A stretch of DNA of 31,294 bases. Source: Saccoglossus kowalevskii. Lineage: Eukaryota; Hemichordata; Enteropneusta; Harrimaniidae. The stretch's first letter is position 1. The number at the start of each line of letters is the position of its first letter. This document shows, in pieces, positions 1 to 29,713 of the stretch. Where the stretch lies: the NCBI RefSeq assembly GCF_000003605.2, contig NW_003139833.1, forward strand, positions 19,587 to 50,880. Direction: 5' to 3'. The position numbers and the translations under genes are program-made. The notes under the pieces are model-generated. The model did no database searches. It worked only from the letters and a program-made list of their open reading frames with translations, and had not been told where the DNA came from.

Positions 1-1
1 C

Positions 2-18404
<18,403 letters not shown>

Positions 18405-18575
18405 AAAAAAAGTTCCATTTAAGTGTGAAATAATGCTAGATTAGTGTAATGATTTTGCTGTATAATCATGTATTCAGAGCTAGATCCTCTGTTTTTGCTA
18501 AAGACCAAAGCACCATATTCATGTACATGTTTATAATCAAGAAATTCATACAATAATAAATAAATCAGCATTTGG
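18405..18575 (+). terminator. 3' UTR and poly(A) signal of the RPH-like gene
   Basis: After the TAG at 18402-18404 the sequence is non-coding. Two overlapping AATAAA hexamers lie at 18555-18560 and 18559-18564, about 150 bp after the stop, a normal distance for a short animal 3' UTR. Cleavage would be expected some 15-30 bp further on. This is inferred from the motif only. Confidence 0.55.
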
Positions 18576-18709
18576 TGACATTACACCTTGTCAGAGCAAT
18601 AATCCTGGGCTGCAAGGATAATCACACATGATTTAAATGTGTAGGGAAAAAGTAATCAAAACAACATAGCAAAATATAAATACCTTTGATTGTATATTTG
18701 TTTGATACA

Positions 18710-19056
18710 GAAATCTATATAAAGACCACCTGTCTATAGTGACCACTCTTGGTTGTACCATGAATAACCTATGACCAACCTGTGTATAAAGACCACCAGT
18801 TTTATGTGACCACCCTTGCAAAAAAATTGTTGGAGATTCGCCTTCGTCAAACTTATTTGATTTTGATCAACTCAAATAAATATGTTTTTGTTTCAACAAT
18901 ACCATCTCATCATTTTCTGAACAAATAGTATGTAAAATGTACGAGCTGGTAATCCATAAAAAAATATTCCAAGCCTCCATATAAACACCACCTGTCTATA
19001 ATGACCATTTTAATGTAGTCTCTTGGGTGGTCGCTATATACAGGTTTGACTGTAGT
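18710..19056. mobile_element. Foldback element C with gaccacctgtctata blocks
   Basis: Left blocks tataaagaccacctgtctat and tgtataaagaccaccag are echoed at about 18975-19010 (ataaacaccacctgtctata) and, inverted, by ggtggtcgctatatacaggt (19024-19043). Ends are approximate. It lies just downstream of the poly(A) signal of the RPH-like gene. No coding capacity. Confidence 0.5.
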
Positions 19057-19380
19057 ACATCATTGACTAAAATAATAGTTTTGGCATTTTAAATTACTAG
19101 AATGTGCTATTTAAAGTGCATAATTTGTACTTGCTCAGAGTCCGTCATTAGATAGAATACTAGTTTGTTTGTTTGCTGAAATATGTGAAACATTTAGCTA
19201 GACTGTATTTGCTATTTTAGCTAGAGGCAGATCTCCATTATCGGTGCATGTGGGTCAAAAATGATTCAGGATTATAGTACAACAAATTCAGCGATTCTTT
19301 TATGCCAACTTTTTTAGCAGGAAATTAAAGTGTATGTGCTTCAAATAGAGAAAATATGGTAGCTTGGAACTGTGTATGTA

Positions 19381-19617
19381 TTAACAGAATGATAAAACAA
19401 ATATTCCAATTTGCACTCGACTTTGTCGATTGTTTTTTTGGATATCACTCTGACGTCTTTTCTTCGCCGAATCAGTTTTATTAACAGGTGGCCTGCCTAT
19501 CTTCATAACTACAGTTGCACGTGAATTTTGGATCAGATTAGATTTTCCCGCAAGACGGGCACAATACAATGGCCGACAGCAAAATGTAGTACTCCCTAGG
19601 TTTGCGTGACTGTGCAC
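19381..19617 (-). other. Weak minus-strand open frame with a basic segment
   Basis: The frame is open for 78 codons but its first codon is GTG. It includes a basic stretch KKRRQSDIQKNNRQSRVQIG, of a kind I associate only loosely with invertebrate transposon-linked proteins. It lies directly downstream of a promoter-like patch on the minus strand (19641-19664). It ends in a stop with no good splice donor seen. I do not claim a function. Confidence 0.2.
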
Positions 19618-19664
19618 TCACCGAAGCAGCACACTAAGCAGCACTACATCATGGGATTTATAGT
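19543..19664 (-). promoter_or_regulatory. Promoter-like patch: ZNF143/THAP11-like and E2F-like motifs
   Basis: On the minus strand, 19664-19641 reads actataaatcccatgatg followed by tagtgc, close to the known ACTACAATTCCCATGATGC (ZNF143/THAP11) element of metazoan promoters. TTTTCCCGC at 19543-19551 on the + strand fits an E2F site. Both fall in a locally CpG-richer stretch. This is motif evidence only. Confidence 0.3.
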
Positions 19665-19702
19665 CTTGAGACTAAAAGTGACTTAGGCTCTGAGTATAAT
19701 TT

Positions 19703-19734
19703 TTCGCAAGAAAGAAAACTTGATTTCTTGCGAA
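19703..19734. repeat. Perfect 11-bp inverted repeat
   Basis: TTCGCAAGAAA at 19703-19713 and TTTCTTGCGAA at 19724-19734 are separated by 10 bases. It could form a small hairpin or be a two-site binding element next to the promoter-like patch. Confidence 0.6.
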
Positions 19735-19739
19735 CGCCG

Positions 19740-20865
19740 CGCTTGTTTTAATTGGTTGATATAGCAAATTGACACATTTTTAAAGGCCTTCAAATTAAAA
19801 TAAGAGACAATACAACTTTAAAGTTATCAGGATTGGTTTACAATTACAGATTATATTGGATACTATGAAATCTGTAAAGAGGGGTCAAGTCAGGAAATCA
19901 GGGTGATTTATATGCAAAATTGGTTATAATGGTTGAGTCAACATTTTACATGCAGTTTATTTCAACCAGACTGTTTATCCTCGCTGGTTACGAGATGTAA
20001 AATAATATTTTATAGACTGTATTTTAATAATAATTTTTACTTCAAGTTTGAATATGTTAATGTTGATTTTATGCGTTTAATGAGTTTTTAATGAACTTGT
20101 CTGAATGTTCAATAAATCACAAACTAAAAAGAGTATTCTTAGAGTTTTTGTATTTTGATGGGTATTACCTTTAATTAATGATGTGAGATTTATGCCTCAA
20201 GTTATTTTAACACTGATGGTTATAGTTATTAAGAGTTAAACCCTCATATCTTAGCAAGATGTCAAGAAAATCAAGGGTGTCAAGAAGTCAATGAGTTTTT
20301 CAAGTAAAAGTGATTTCATAACTCACAACACAGAGAACTGTCTCAGATTGTTAAGACCTTGGAGGTGCTGATGGGAGAGATGTTTTGAGACAAAATGGAC
20401 GCCTTGCCCTGAATACAAGTTTGATGGAGGTCTAACTAGAACCCAATTACTGACAAATAAAAATGATATATATGAACCTCAAGACATACAGCCAAAAGGT
20501 GATGTTTGGTCAAAAAGTAAACACAACCTGTTCACATGTAGCATCCACCAGACCAATCTTAGTTATAATAAAAAGTTTCTGTAAGAATCTGATGCGGAAG
20601 GCTATAGTGGCAAAATAAATTTGACTCTGAAAGATAAACCAAAGTAATTGGAAGATCGGCTCTTATTTTGTGGTGGCTGAGATAGGGCTGCGATGTGTAG
20701 AGAAGTAGAACAGACTACCATGAGAGAAAGTCAATCAAAAATCCGGAAACTTGAAGTATTTGTATAATGTTGTCAAAATACAATACAGAGCTGTGATTGG
20801 TTCAAATCAAAGTGGAAGATTCCACTATCATAGCAACCAGTAATTAATCTTAGTTACCGGGTTGA
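19740..20865. other. Intergenic, no gene seen
   Basis: The 20230-20820 part is purine-rich on the + strand and less AT-rich than its flanks, which suggests an inserted or once-transcribed sequence, but all six frames are broken by stops and no ends were found. Confidence 0.4.
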
Positions 20866-20866
20866 A

Positions 20867-21678
20867 GAGGCGGCAAGACCAACACCTAACTTGCAACATT
20901 AAATCAATAAACAAGATACAATGTAACACGATGTTATACAACACAGGTAAACAGTAGAGGCGGCAAGACCAACACCTACCTTGCAACATTAAATCAATAA
21001 ACAAGATACAATGTAATACGATGTTATACAACACAGGTAAACAGTAGAGGCGGCAAGACCAACACCTAACTTGCAACATTAAATCAATAAACAAGATACA
21101 ATGTAATACGATGTTATACAACACAGGTAAACAGTAGAGGCGGCAAGACCAACACCTAACTTGCAACATTAAATCAATAAACAAGATACAATGTAATACG
21201 ATGTTATACAACACAGGTAAACAGTAGAGGCGACAAGACCAACACCTAACTTGCAACATTAAATCAATAAACAAGATACAATGTAATACGATGTTATACA
21301 ACACAGGTAAACAGTAGAGGCGGCAAGACCAACACCTAACTTGCAACATTAAATCAATAAACAAGATACAATGTAATACGATGTTATACAACACAGGTAA
21401 ACAGTAGAGGCGGCAAGACCAACACCTAACTTGCAACATTAAATCAATAAACAAGATACAATGTAATACGATGTTATACAACACAGGTAAACAGTAGAGG
21501 CGGCAAGACCAACACCTAACTTGCAACATTAAATCAATAAACAAGATACAATGTAATACGATGTTATACAACACAGGTAAACAGTAGAGGCGGCAAGACC
21601 AACACCTAACTTGCAACATTAAATCAATAAACAAGATACAATGTTATACGATGTTATACAACACAGGTAAACAGTAGA
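20867..21678 (+). repeat. 90-bp minisatellite, nine units
   Basis: Units begin gaggcggcaagaccaacacc and end caggtaaacagta, at starts 20867, 20957, 21047, 21137, 21227, 21317, 21407, 21497 and 21587. Copies are almost identical: scattered single-base changes only (for example ctaac/ctacc, aatacg/aacacg, cggc/cgac). No length change occurs. The 268-codon minus-strand frame across it follows from 90 being a multiple of three and has no start or context that supports a gene. The high identity points to recent expansion. Confidence 0.95.
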
Positions 21679-24600
21679 AATCTTAACCATGCATGTACAT
21701 AAATGTTTAAATGTTGATTGCAAAAGAGCTGTCAGCGATATATTTCCCTAATTTTGTTTTACCTATTTTCTGGACGTTTGTTAACTTTCCATTCACAAAT
21801 ATATAAGGATTGCACAAGACAGAGGGCAGTGCATGCAACATCCCAATACTTGTATAATTTAGTTAGCAAATATGTGATGTCACATGACAACATTTACCAC
21901 CTTCCATAGATCATTATAATAGCAAATAAACCATAATAAACTTATCATATCATACAGAATGCCTATCAAAGACGACATTACTATTGTTTTATATAATACA
22001 TTTCATATCATATTTAATTGCATTATCTTTTTTTTGGAAATTTACTCTGAGCAACGTCGAGAGCACCACCATGGTTGAAGTCGGTATGTGAATATACCAG
22101 TAATTCAAAACGCCCTCAATGGTGGTTAATTTCATTCCAATACCGATAAAGCCGTATATTTGGTCATATGAATTATGTTTACAAACTTTGAGATGGCAAG
22201 ACTTCTAACCTGAATTTTCAGAATCGCGAGACTTGTGCTAGGATTATCATTCCTTATTTCATATGGATATAACATTGGAAGGAAATCACTAAATTTAGGA
22301 TTGTTTATGCAAAGTACATCAATATATATAAATATAGCTTCTTTATTTTTTGTATAATCAAATATTGTAAACAATCCTCATTGCTTCATCCGAGTTAAGA
22401 ATCAAATCTGGCAGGAATGGAGGATTGTTGCTTCGCTTTGGATTAATGCTTTGCTTGAAATATTAACACAATAATTGATTACAGAGGTGATTTGGAGTAT
22501 CTAAGGCCAACAATGTGAAAGATAAAACTTATTGTTATTTATTATTAAGTTTTTGTTCTTACATAAGTTTGTAATTTCATTCAGCTTTGTTCAGCATTAT
22601 TTTAATTCCAAATGAAATGCGAAAATATAAATTATGAACAGATGCTCAGTAAGGACTTGTTCATGTTATACTGATTGTGCAATTACTAGTATATGTTTGA
22701 GGATTTTACTTACTGTGATATTTCGGCGGTGATACGATTAAAGAAATTCGCGCTCAGTGATCATGGGAACATCGAAAACATGAACAAATTAAAACTACAG
22801 ATTGTGAAATGATGATACACTGCTGTCGACAAAACGAAACGTACAAAATGTTTTTAAATTTTAATTACACATTTTAGTAAATATGTTTGAATATATATAT
22901 GTGTAAATATGATTTGGGGTTACTGTATTACTATTTATATTACTGATACCCTTTTTGAATTGTCGACTTCTATTTCCCCGCGGGGGCTGGATATTTTTAA
23001 TAGCGCGTCTGTGTGCAGAAATACAACAACATAGATACAAATAAATATACTTGCATCACAATTGAAATATTCTACACAGACCCTACACATTTAGCAACCA
23101 GTGAAGGCAAAGTGAAATATTTACTGACGACATGGATATCAATATTTGTTATGTGAATGTCGATTCTGGTTAATCTACGGTGACAAATTTAATGTGGATT
23201 TGCAGTTTATTAAAGCTGTGAAAATATCGAAGCGCTGGGTAACTTAGTAGGCTATTGTCACATCTTGTACATACTTTTTTGACATCTGCATTGAAATTTG
23301 GGCTAATTTCTAGACGTTTTAGTCAAAATTCATGGAAAAAGAAAACAAAACTGTCCACTTGATAAAGACATTCTAAATAATAATAAGGCGCACGTCCACC
23401 GCAACAATTGAATTATTCAATTTTGAACTTAAAATTGTTATTTTAATAGTTCAATGACAAAACGCCAATATAACATTGCGATACACTTACCGGTACTTCA
23501 TTTAAATTGACTACTAGTATCATAGAATGTGTTTATTAAGCGTAGAATTACCTCGCCCCCCAATACTAACGCGTTTGTCGATTGCCACGTATCGTTCGGA
23601 CGTCAATAAAGCGTTATGACCTTTTAAGCATGGCCTTTTCAAATATAAAATTCATAGTATTCTAACTCAGAATAACGAGACGATTGTAAATAAAAATAAC
23701 AGGTCATTGGTAATTTAAAAATAATATTCGCGTTAATAATAAGGTTACCTTACCCGTAAAATGTAGTCACTGATCGATTTTGTTAATTTGTATTGTATGT
23801 ACATTTGTATACACAGAGTCTTGTAACGTTTCAAAGTCAGTATGATTGCCAGGGCGACGTAACATCTGTAAGCCCTTACAACAAGTACTGAAGGTACGTT
23901 ACAAGACCCTGTGTTTGCATGCGACTGTTTCCAATCAAGAACATTAGTTATAGCTACTTTCACCATCCCAAATTTGAGTTTTTTCGATAAGTAAGCTCTT
24001 AGGGCGAGAGAAAATGATGTAGGATGTGATATTTTTGTCAAGAAATGGGAGGAAATTATTTCATTTTGATATGAGTATGACTTAGTAATTAAACAAGGAA
24101 AATGGAATGGAGATAGAATTCTAGTGAATTGGTCGCGTGTTTGGCAATATATTTGCGTACATACTGCTGTAGGTCAGTGAGAACGAAGCATACTACTGAA
24201 GGCTCATCAGTTTCACCGACAGAACCGGTTCACAATCTCGACATAATGTTCAAGATGTTGAGCAGGCATCCGAGGCTGACAGTCTGAGTAGCGCAACCAC
24301 ATGAGTCAACACTGGCCACAGAGGGCGCACTTACACGAGTGCACGTTCGAGGCCGAGCCTTGTTCGAGTATTCTTTATCTGTTCAATTTTAATTTCAAAA
24401 CATTGGAATAGAGTGCTTGTATTTGACATTATTTTCCTCAATCGTTTCATGTAGTTAGTTTTTTATTATTGATTTTTTTGTTTATTTTATTTATGTGAAT
24501 GTATGTGAATTCCATATTTAAAAAGATTATAGAGAATAACATAGCCTTAGCAAAATATTTGTAGAGCACAATTTTTAAAACCACAGAAAGTAATTACTCT

Positions 24601-24860
24601 ATTTGTTCTTATATTTTACTAACATTTTATTTTTATCTCTTTTGTATTGTACGTTACTTTTTTGTATTTCTTTGTATTTATGTTCCTTACCATACAAAAA
24701 CCCTCTGAAGGTTTTTAGTAGAGTAATAAATTTATTATTATTGTTCATAGTTTTTCCTAGTTATTTTCTCAGAAAAATAACTTGAAAACGTGGTGAATAA
24801 AAAATAAACAAATAAATACACAACAACAGAAATATTAGCGGGGAAGGTTTTATAGCTAGG
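21679..24860. other. Intergenic, no gene recognised
   Basis: Mostly AT-rich. Small points: a 10-bp CCCCGCGGGG palindrome at 22976-22985, a CpG-richer stretch at about 23380-24370, and a possible CTCF-like site GCCACAGAGGGCGC at 24315-24328. Short open frames here have no domain signal. Confidence 0.45.
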
Positions 24861-24974
24861 AGATAATGATGAGTGTCGAGATCACTGCAGGAAGTTGACT
24901 TATACGGGAAATCCAACGTACGCCACGTAATGAGGTCATTGCTGTTAATAGGGAAGTGGCCGGGAATCCCCTGC

Positions 24975-25130
24975 AAATCACGTGACCTAGTATGGCGTTC
25001 GGCGGTTATGAATCATCGCTCTTGCTGTATTAAAGACAACATTCTGGGGTTGGTGAAGAGTTGTCGAAATAGACTGTTCGGGTTTTCTGCTGTTTGTGAC
25101 TTGTATGTTAATGTGACATACACGTCAGAG
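24975..25130 (+). promoter_or_regulatory. Candidate promoter and 5' non-coding exon for the SPATA2-like gene
   Basis: TCACGTGAC (24978-24986, E-box type) and ATGGCG (24992-24997, YY1-like) lie in a CpG-richer stretch. A good donor cagag|gtaagc follows at 25130/25131. The next coding exon (acceptor at 28650-28651) carries its own ATG after only seven bases, so an upstream non-coding exon is needed, and this is the best candidate in the window. The link is inference; no transcript evidence. Confidence 0.25.
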
Positions 25131-25363
25131 GTAAGCCAGTATGCGTTTTTGCTGCACGAGCGTTATCATTGTGATTGTACAAACACATCAAATACGTAAT
25201 GTATTTAATTTCGTTTGCGACACATCCTTATAATATTCTTTTTGAAATTTAGGTATATTTCAGTAAATTAGAATGAATATTTATTGAGGCAGAGCTAACG
25301 CCAGTGGTTTCGAGGCCATTATGACGACATATCGTAAGGTCCGCTATGCACGCTATAGGTTCA

Positions 25364-25510
25364 TCGGAATATTCCGATCGTTAGGGGCGCAGGACCTTGA
25401 CGACTTATTTGTGATGTAACATTGTCTCACTATTACTCTTAACCAACGACAGTGATAGCACAACTAGTGTTATTGTTTAACCCCAACATCCACAAATAAG
25501 TCGTTGATTT
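25364..25510. repeat. Palindrome and inverted repeat cluster
   Basis: TCGGAATATTCCGA at 25364-25377 is a perfect 14-bp palindrome. Downstream, ttgacgacttatttgtgatg (from about 25394) is matched in inverse by acatccacaaataagtcgtt (25486-25505), leaving a loop of about 70 bases. The pairing continues weakly outwards (gatcgttagggg against the inverse of cccctgacgatc). It may be a small foldback element. Confidence 0.5.
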
Positions 25511-26283
25511 TCTGTGGTCAGAATGTGGCCGTCAGAGTACAGGGGCCTGACGATCATTCGTGTGGCGTGGTCACTGAAGTCAATACACATGGACGTCTGT
25601 AGTGCGGAACGACTACGTTCTTGCTCAAAATAATAGAAAATATAGAACTGAAACCGAATGTAATGCAAGCATATATCACACAATTTAATCATCCGCTCTC
25701 TGACACCCCCCAACACTAATATTAGTTTTGTGGTCGACCAGCCTGCACTATACTACCTAGCTACAGTAATAAGCGTTGTTGGATATGAGTTGGATATGAG
25801 GGGGTTTCTCCACTCATGTTGTTGGAATGTTTTACATACTACCGTATAAAACTTATACAAATTGCATTTTCCATAAATCATTAATTTATTCACATACATG
25901 TATACTAGTATTTTGCAAAGTCATCTTTATTTTACACTTGGTGGTCTGACAAACATTTTGTATAATACCCATAATTGACATTGTGAGAACTACCGGGTAG
26001 TTTGAAACGTGCTTTCTTGTCTCACCCTAGTTGTAAACTGACATCACAACTTTTTACTGGTACATCAAAAAATAAAGATTGAGTGTATGAACAAATAAGA
26101 ACTGGGACAGTGCAAATACTGACAAATTCAACCTAAGTCATATACAATTCAAGGCATACTTATTATAAACACTTGAACAAAATAGCATTGCATATAATGC
26201 TTTGAAGGAAATTAGAAATAACAAACATATTGACTTACAAGACTATGTAAGCTCAAAAGTGTTTACAAAATAGACATGAATGT

Positions 26284-26600
26284 TACAAAAGAACACTTCC
26301 AAGAGGCTACCAAAAAACATTACCAAAATGTATGGAGCACTGACATGCAACGAGATGACTAAAAACTGAGAATATTTATAATATTTAAACACTATTCATC
26401 AAGAAACCTACCAAAAACAGTTGAATGATAAGCAGTAAGAAAATAAAGCAAATTTAGACTTAGCTGCCATAAATTACACATTGAAACTGGGTGACACAAG
26501 TACACTAGACCAAAAACTGAAGAAAATGCCCTTTATGTATCTAACTTGAAAACGACATTCATTTTATCACTCAATGTAAACTATACACAGATGAACAAAA
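26284..26600 (+). pseudogene. Decayed non-LTR retrotransposon (LINE), C-terminal coding remnant
   Basis: In one frame 26450-26491 reads KFRLSCHKLHIETG followed by a stop. In a shifted frame 26526-26595 reads KCPLC, a stop within a few codons, and LENDIHFITQCKLYTDE. These two blocks, in this order and spacing, are the familiar end of the protein of many invertebrate LINEs (a Cys/His knuckle after the reverse transcriptase). Upstream, 26278-26400 keeps a W..D......KLRIF-like trace with stops. At least one frameshift and several stops show that it is dead. Confidence 0.6.
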
Positions 26601-26724
26601 CTAATGTATTCTATGTTTAATTCCTCATCTGTTGAAAAGAAATGTATACTGTATACTATTCTATTTTATTCAGACAGCAATCCTTATTTTTATACACACA
26701 AAGCCACAGTTTAACACTCTAGCC

Positions 26725-26798
26725 CCCCAATGTAATTGTATATGCCCTCCAGATAACTATATATGTTCTGAAGAGGGGCATATACAATCAAAATGGGG
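26725..26798. repeat. Imperfect hairpin of about 25 bp stem
   Basis: The arm 26725-26749 (ccccaatgtaattgtatatg then ccctc) pairs with 26773-26798 (gaggggcatatacaatcaaa then atgggg). There are three mismatches and one bulge; the loop is about 23 nt. The size is like a microRNA precursor, but a small foldback repeat is equally possible. Confidence 0.5.
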
Positions 26799-26809
26799 AG
26801 GGGAGCACT

Positions 26810-28650
26810 GGAAGGGCAGAGTTAAGATTAGAGTTATGGATGAGGGGGTTCTGAGGAACTTTTATCAAGCAAATGAAGTGCAATGCTTTATAGGTAAATT
26901 CTTGATGACAGCCTCACTATATTGTTTAATGTTGTCATAAACAAACGCCACTTAAAGTTTCCAAGCAATCAATGTACTCTTTAGCTGTGTTGACCTCTGA
27001 TTCATCTATGTACATAGTATATCGTGCTTGTCTACTGTCACAATAACACGGTTACAAGATTTTTTAAAAATAGAATTGACATAACCATAGAACAAAGTAC
27101 AGCATGTTAAACAAATCAACTGAGGAGTATGCAGACAATACCAACATTTTTAATCCTAACTGTGTTACTACTCTATACTCTATACTCTATTTATTGCCTC
27201 ACCACAGAGGAATTGTGACCCTACCAAAGCCCATGCAATATTATTTAAATACCACAACAGTTATAGGTACGCCTATTCTATTTTAGTTTTGACAATTGAA
27301 AACAAATCCTATTGACCAAAATCAAGTCTAAAGGTTTATTATTATTCAAATTTAATAATAATGAAATAGCACAGTGCCGGCAAATGTATTGCTGTTTGTT
27401 GATTTCCATGTCTGGAACTTTTTTTGTGATATTAGAGGTCAAATTCTTCAACTAAGTTTGATATTCGTCAGTATTGTATTGACCAATCAAATCAAAAGTT
27501 ATTCAGGGCAATAATAACACATGCTCACCATCTCAATGTAGCAATACAGACCTATGCTTGTATGGAATTTGGTGAACAGTGGTATATGAATTCACAAATG
27601 CATCATCTATAACAACAGATAACACAGAAAATACTCTCAATCTCTTAATATTTGCGTTTTATAAAAGCTGAAACAAGTTTGAAATTTTCCTATAAATATG
27701 AGTGGTGGACAAATTAATCGGAGGTGTGGGTTGAAAGTGTGGAGATACATGTACTGTGTTTTCTGTATATTCATGTGATATTTGTTGTTTTCATTGCATA
27801 AAGTTTATTGTGGCTACTGTTTTTTTTCTTCAAAAGGTCATTGTTGCCTTTGGAACAACTGCTCTATTTTAATTAATAACAATTTATTTTTAAATAACTG
27901 AATCTTTGCTGGTGTTCTCCATAACCGGCTTGGTCCCTGCATGGTGTCATGATTTCAACTATAAGCCAAGGGTGGGCAAATTCCCTTATATTTTACGGGC
28001 TGAACTGTTACAAAATAATCACACAAATTTATAGGATAATATATTTTCATTTCATTTATAGTACTTGTTAATAAACCAACAGTATGGACATAAACATAAA
28101 TAAAGTTACATTACAAGGATATGCTCTAAGTACAGGGAATAATAGGGTCTACTTATCAAATAAATGTCAAGTATATTTCAGCTGGTCCGAATGGCGAAAT
28201 TAGTCTTCACCACGTAGCCGGTCTTTGTTGTATCAGGACACTTGTAGAGCGACTTTTCTTTTTGTCTTGCTATTGCGTAGAGGTACATATAGGGACTTGA
28301 AGGACTTGAAACAGAAGACACCAAAAAACAAGCTTTACATTCAAAAAGTAAGCAAGAGGGAAATAAACGAAACTATACCCACGTCAACGTCAAACCAAAA
28401 GTGGGAGCAAAATCCATGGCTTTCTTATGCAAAACATTGTGGATTTAAAAGCGTCACCAATGGTCCAAATCGTATTTAACCAGACACATGGACACTATTA
28501 TTTTGTATTATATTTAATTTATGCCACACATAACAACGGGCAGATTAGGTACCTGCATTCTGATGCAGATTCCTTCCCTTCATATCTCACCAGAATTTGC
28601 AGTCATCACTGACTCATTAAAAATTTAAAAATCAACTTTTTCTATTTTCA
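26810..28650. other. Region upstream of the SPATA2-like exon, nothing firm
   Basis: The region is AT-rich and probably an intron of the gene that follows, if the upstream non-coding exon is real. A patch at 28180-28480 is open for 39-84 codons in two frames, but I do not recognise either product and see no paired donor. Confidence 0.4.
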
Positions 28651-28658
28651 GGTTCATA

Positions 28659-28997
28659 ATGGAAGAACCCAAAGTCAGTTATAAATATCTGAAGTCGTTT
28701 TATCTAGAAAGACTAGTTTTAAACCAACACAACACAAAAGTAGTCCCAACATACAGTGAGCACTCAAAGATGTTAAAAAAAGTCAAAGAAGATTATGAAC
28801 AAAATGTTGAAATATATCTTGCATGTATTCAACCGGAATCCAAGTTTAAATGGTTAAAGCTTCATACTTCAGTTGGTGGTAAAATCATCCAAGACGACTG
28901 TGAACCTCATAAAATGGCTGTTGCCTTTGAATGCTTTGAAAAGTATGCGCATAATCTATTAGTGTCACCATGGAAACCAATCTACAGACAGATTCAG
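28659..28997 (+). CDS. SPATA2-like PUB-domain protein, first coding exon
   Basis: The acceptor tattttcag is at 28650-28651, ATG at 28659, and the exon ends at 28997 before the donor caggtaattt. The 113 codons are helical and charged. The closing block AFECFEKYAHNLL then VSPWKPIYRQIQ resembles the part of the SPATA2 PUB domain where a long helix is followed by a PWK..F..I segment. SPATA2 bridges the CYLD deubiquitinase to the LUBAC subunit HOIP; the fly relative is tamozhennic. Upstream residues before 28659 stay open for only a couple of codons, so this ATG is the likely start. Later exons are not visible before the window ends, so the gene may continue beyond it, be interrupted by the 29.95-31.3 kb segment, or be broken. 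The match is by eye to a few residues only. Confidence 0.5.
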
Positions 28998-29055
28998 GTA
29001 ATTTAATGTGTTGAGAAATTTTATAGTTCATCCTCGAATGAAGCAGTCATGGATT

Positions 29056-29713
29056 CATATATACAGGATCTATTTGTGGTCAGGGTTCATATACAGGATC
29101 TATTTATGATCAGAAGTTCATATACATGATCTATTTGTGGTCAGAGGTTTATATACAAGATCTATTTGTGGTCAGAGGTTTATATACAGGATCTATTTGT
29201 GGGCAGAGGTTTATATACAGGATCTATTTGTGGTCAGAGGTTTATATACAAGGATCTATTTGTGGTCAGAGGTTTATATACAAGGATCTATTTGTGGTCA
29301 GAGGTATATATACAGGATCTATCTGTGGTCAGAGGTTTATATACAAGGATCTATTTGTGGTCAGAGGTTTATATACAAGATCTATTTGTGGTCAGAGGTT
29401 TATATACAGGATCTATTTGTGGGCAGAGGTTTATATACAGGATCTATTTGTGGTCAGAGGTTTATATACAAGGATCTATTTGTGGTCAGAGGTTTATATA
29501 CAAGGATCTATTTGTGGTCAGAGGTATATATACAGGATCTATTTGTGGTCAGAGGTTTATATACAAGGATCTATTTGTGGTCAGAGGTTTATATACAGGA
29601 TCTATTTGTTGTCAGAGGTTTATATACAAGGATCTATTTGTGGTCAGAGGTTTATATACATGATCTATTTGTGATCAGAGGTTTATATACAAGGATCTAT
29701 TTGTGGTCAGGGT
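29056..29713 (+). repeat. 31/32-bp minisatellite, about 21 units, in the intron of the SPATA2-like gene
   Basis: Units read gatctatttgtggtcagagg followed by tttatatacag (31 bp) or tttatatacaag (32 bp). The mix of lengths leaves all three + frames open in patches, which explains the overlapping long forward frames; none is a gene. A block with the gggcag variant at 29201 recurs at 29421, a 220-bp (7-unit) offset, with neighbours also matching. The first two and the last units are the most diverged, as usual for array edges. It begins about 60 bp after the exon donor. Confidence 0.93.

Noticed and set aside
20828-21634. 268-codon minus-strand frame with a hydrophobic 30-residue repeat
   Set aside because: Same cause: a 90-bp unit without stops. 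Unit-to-unit changes show no sign of protein-level selection by eye.
24873-25199. 108-codon + frame over the candidate promoter
   Set aside because: It starts at GTG, crosses the good donor at 25131, and resembles no domain; the stretch is better read as promoter plus 5' non-coding exon.
28182-28480. Possible exon before the SPATA2-like exon
   Set aside because: An acceptor-like cag and 39-84 open codons exist, but the products are not recognised, the two frames conflict and no matching donor leads to 28652.
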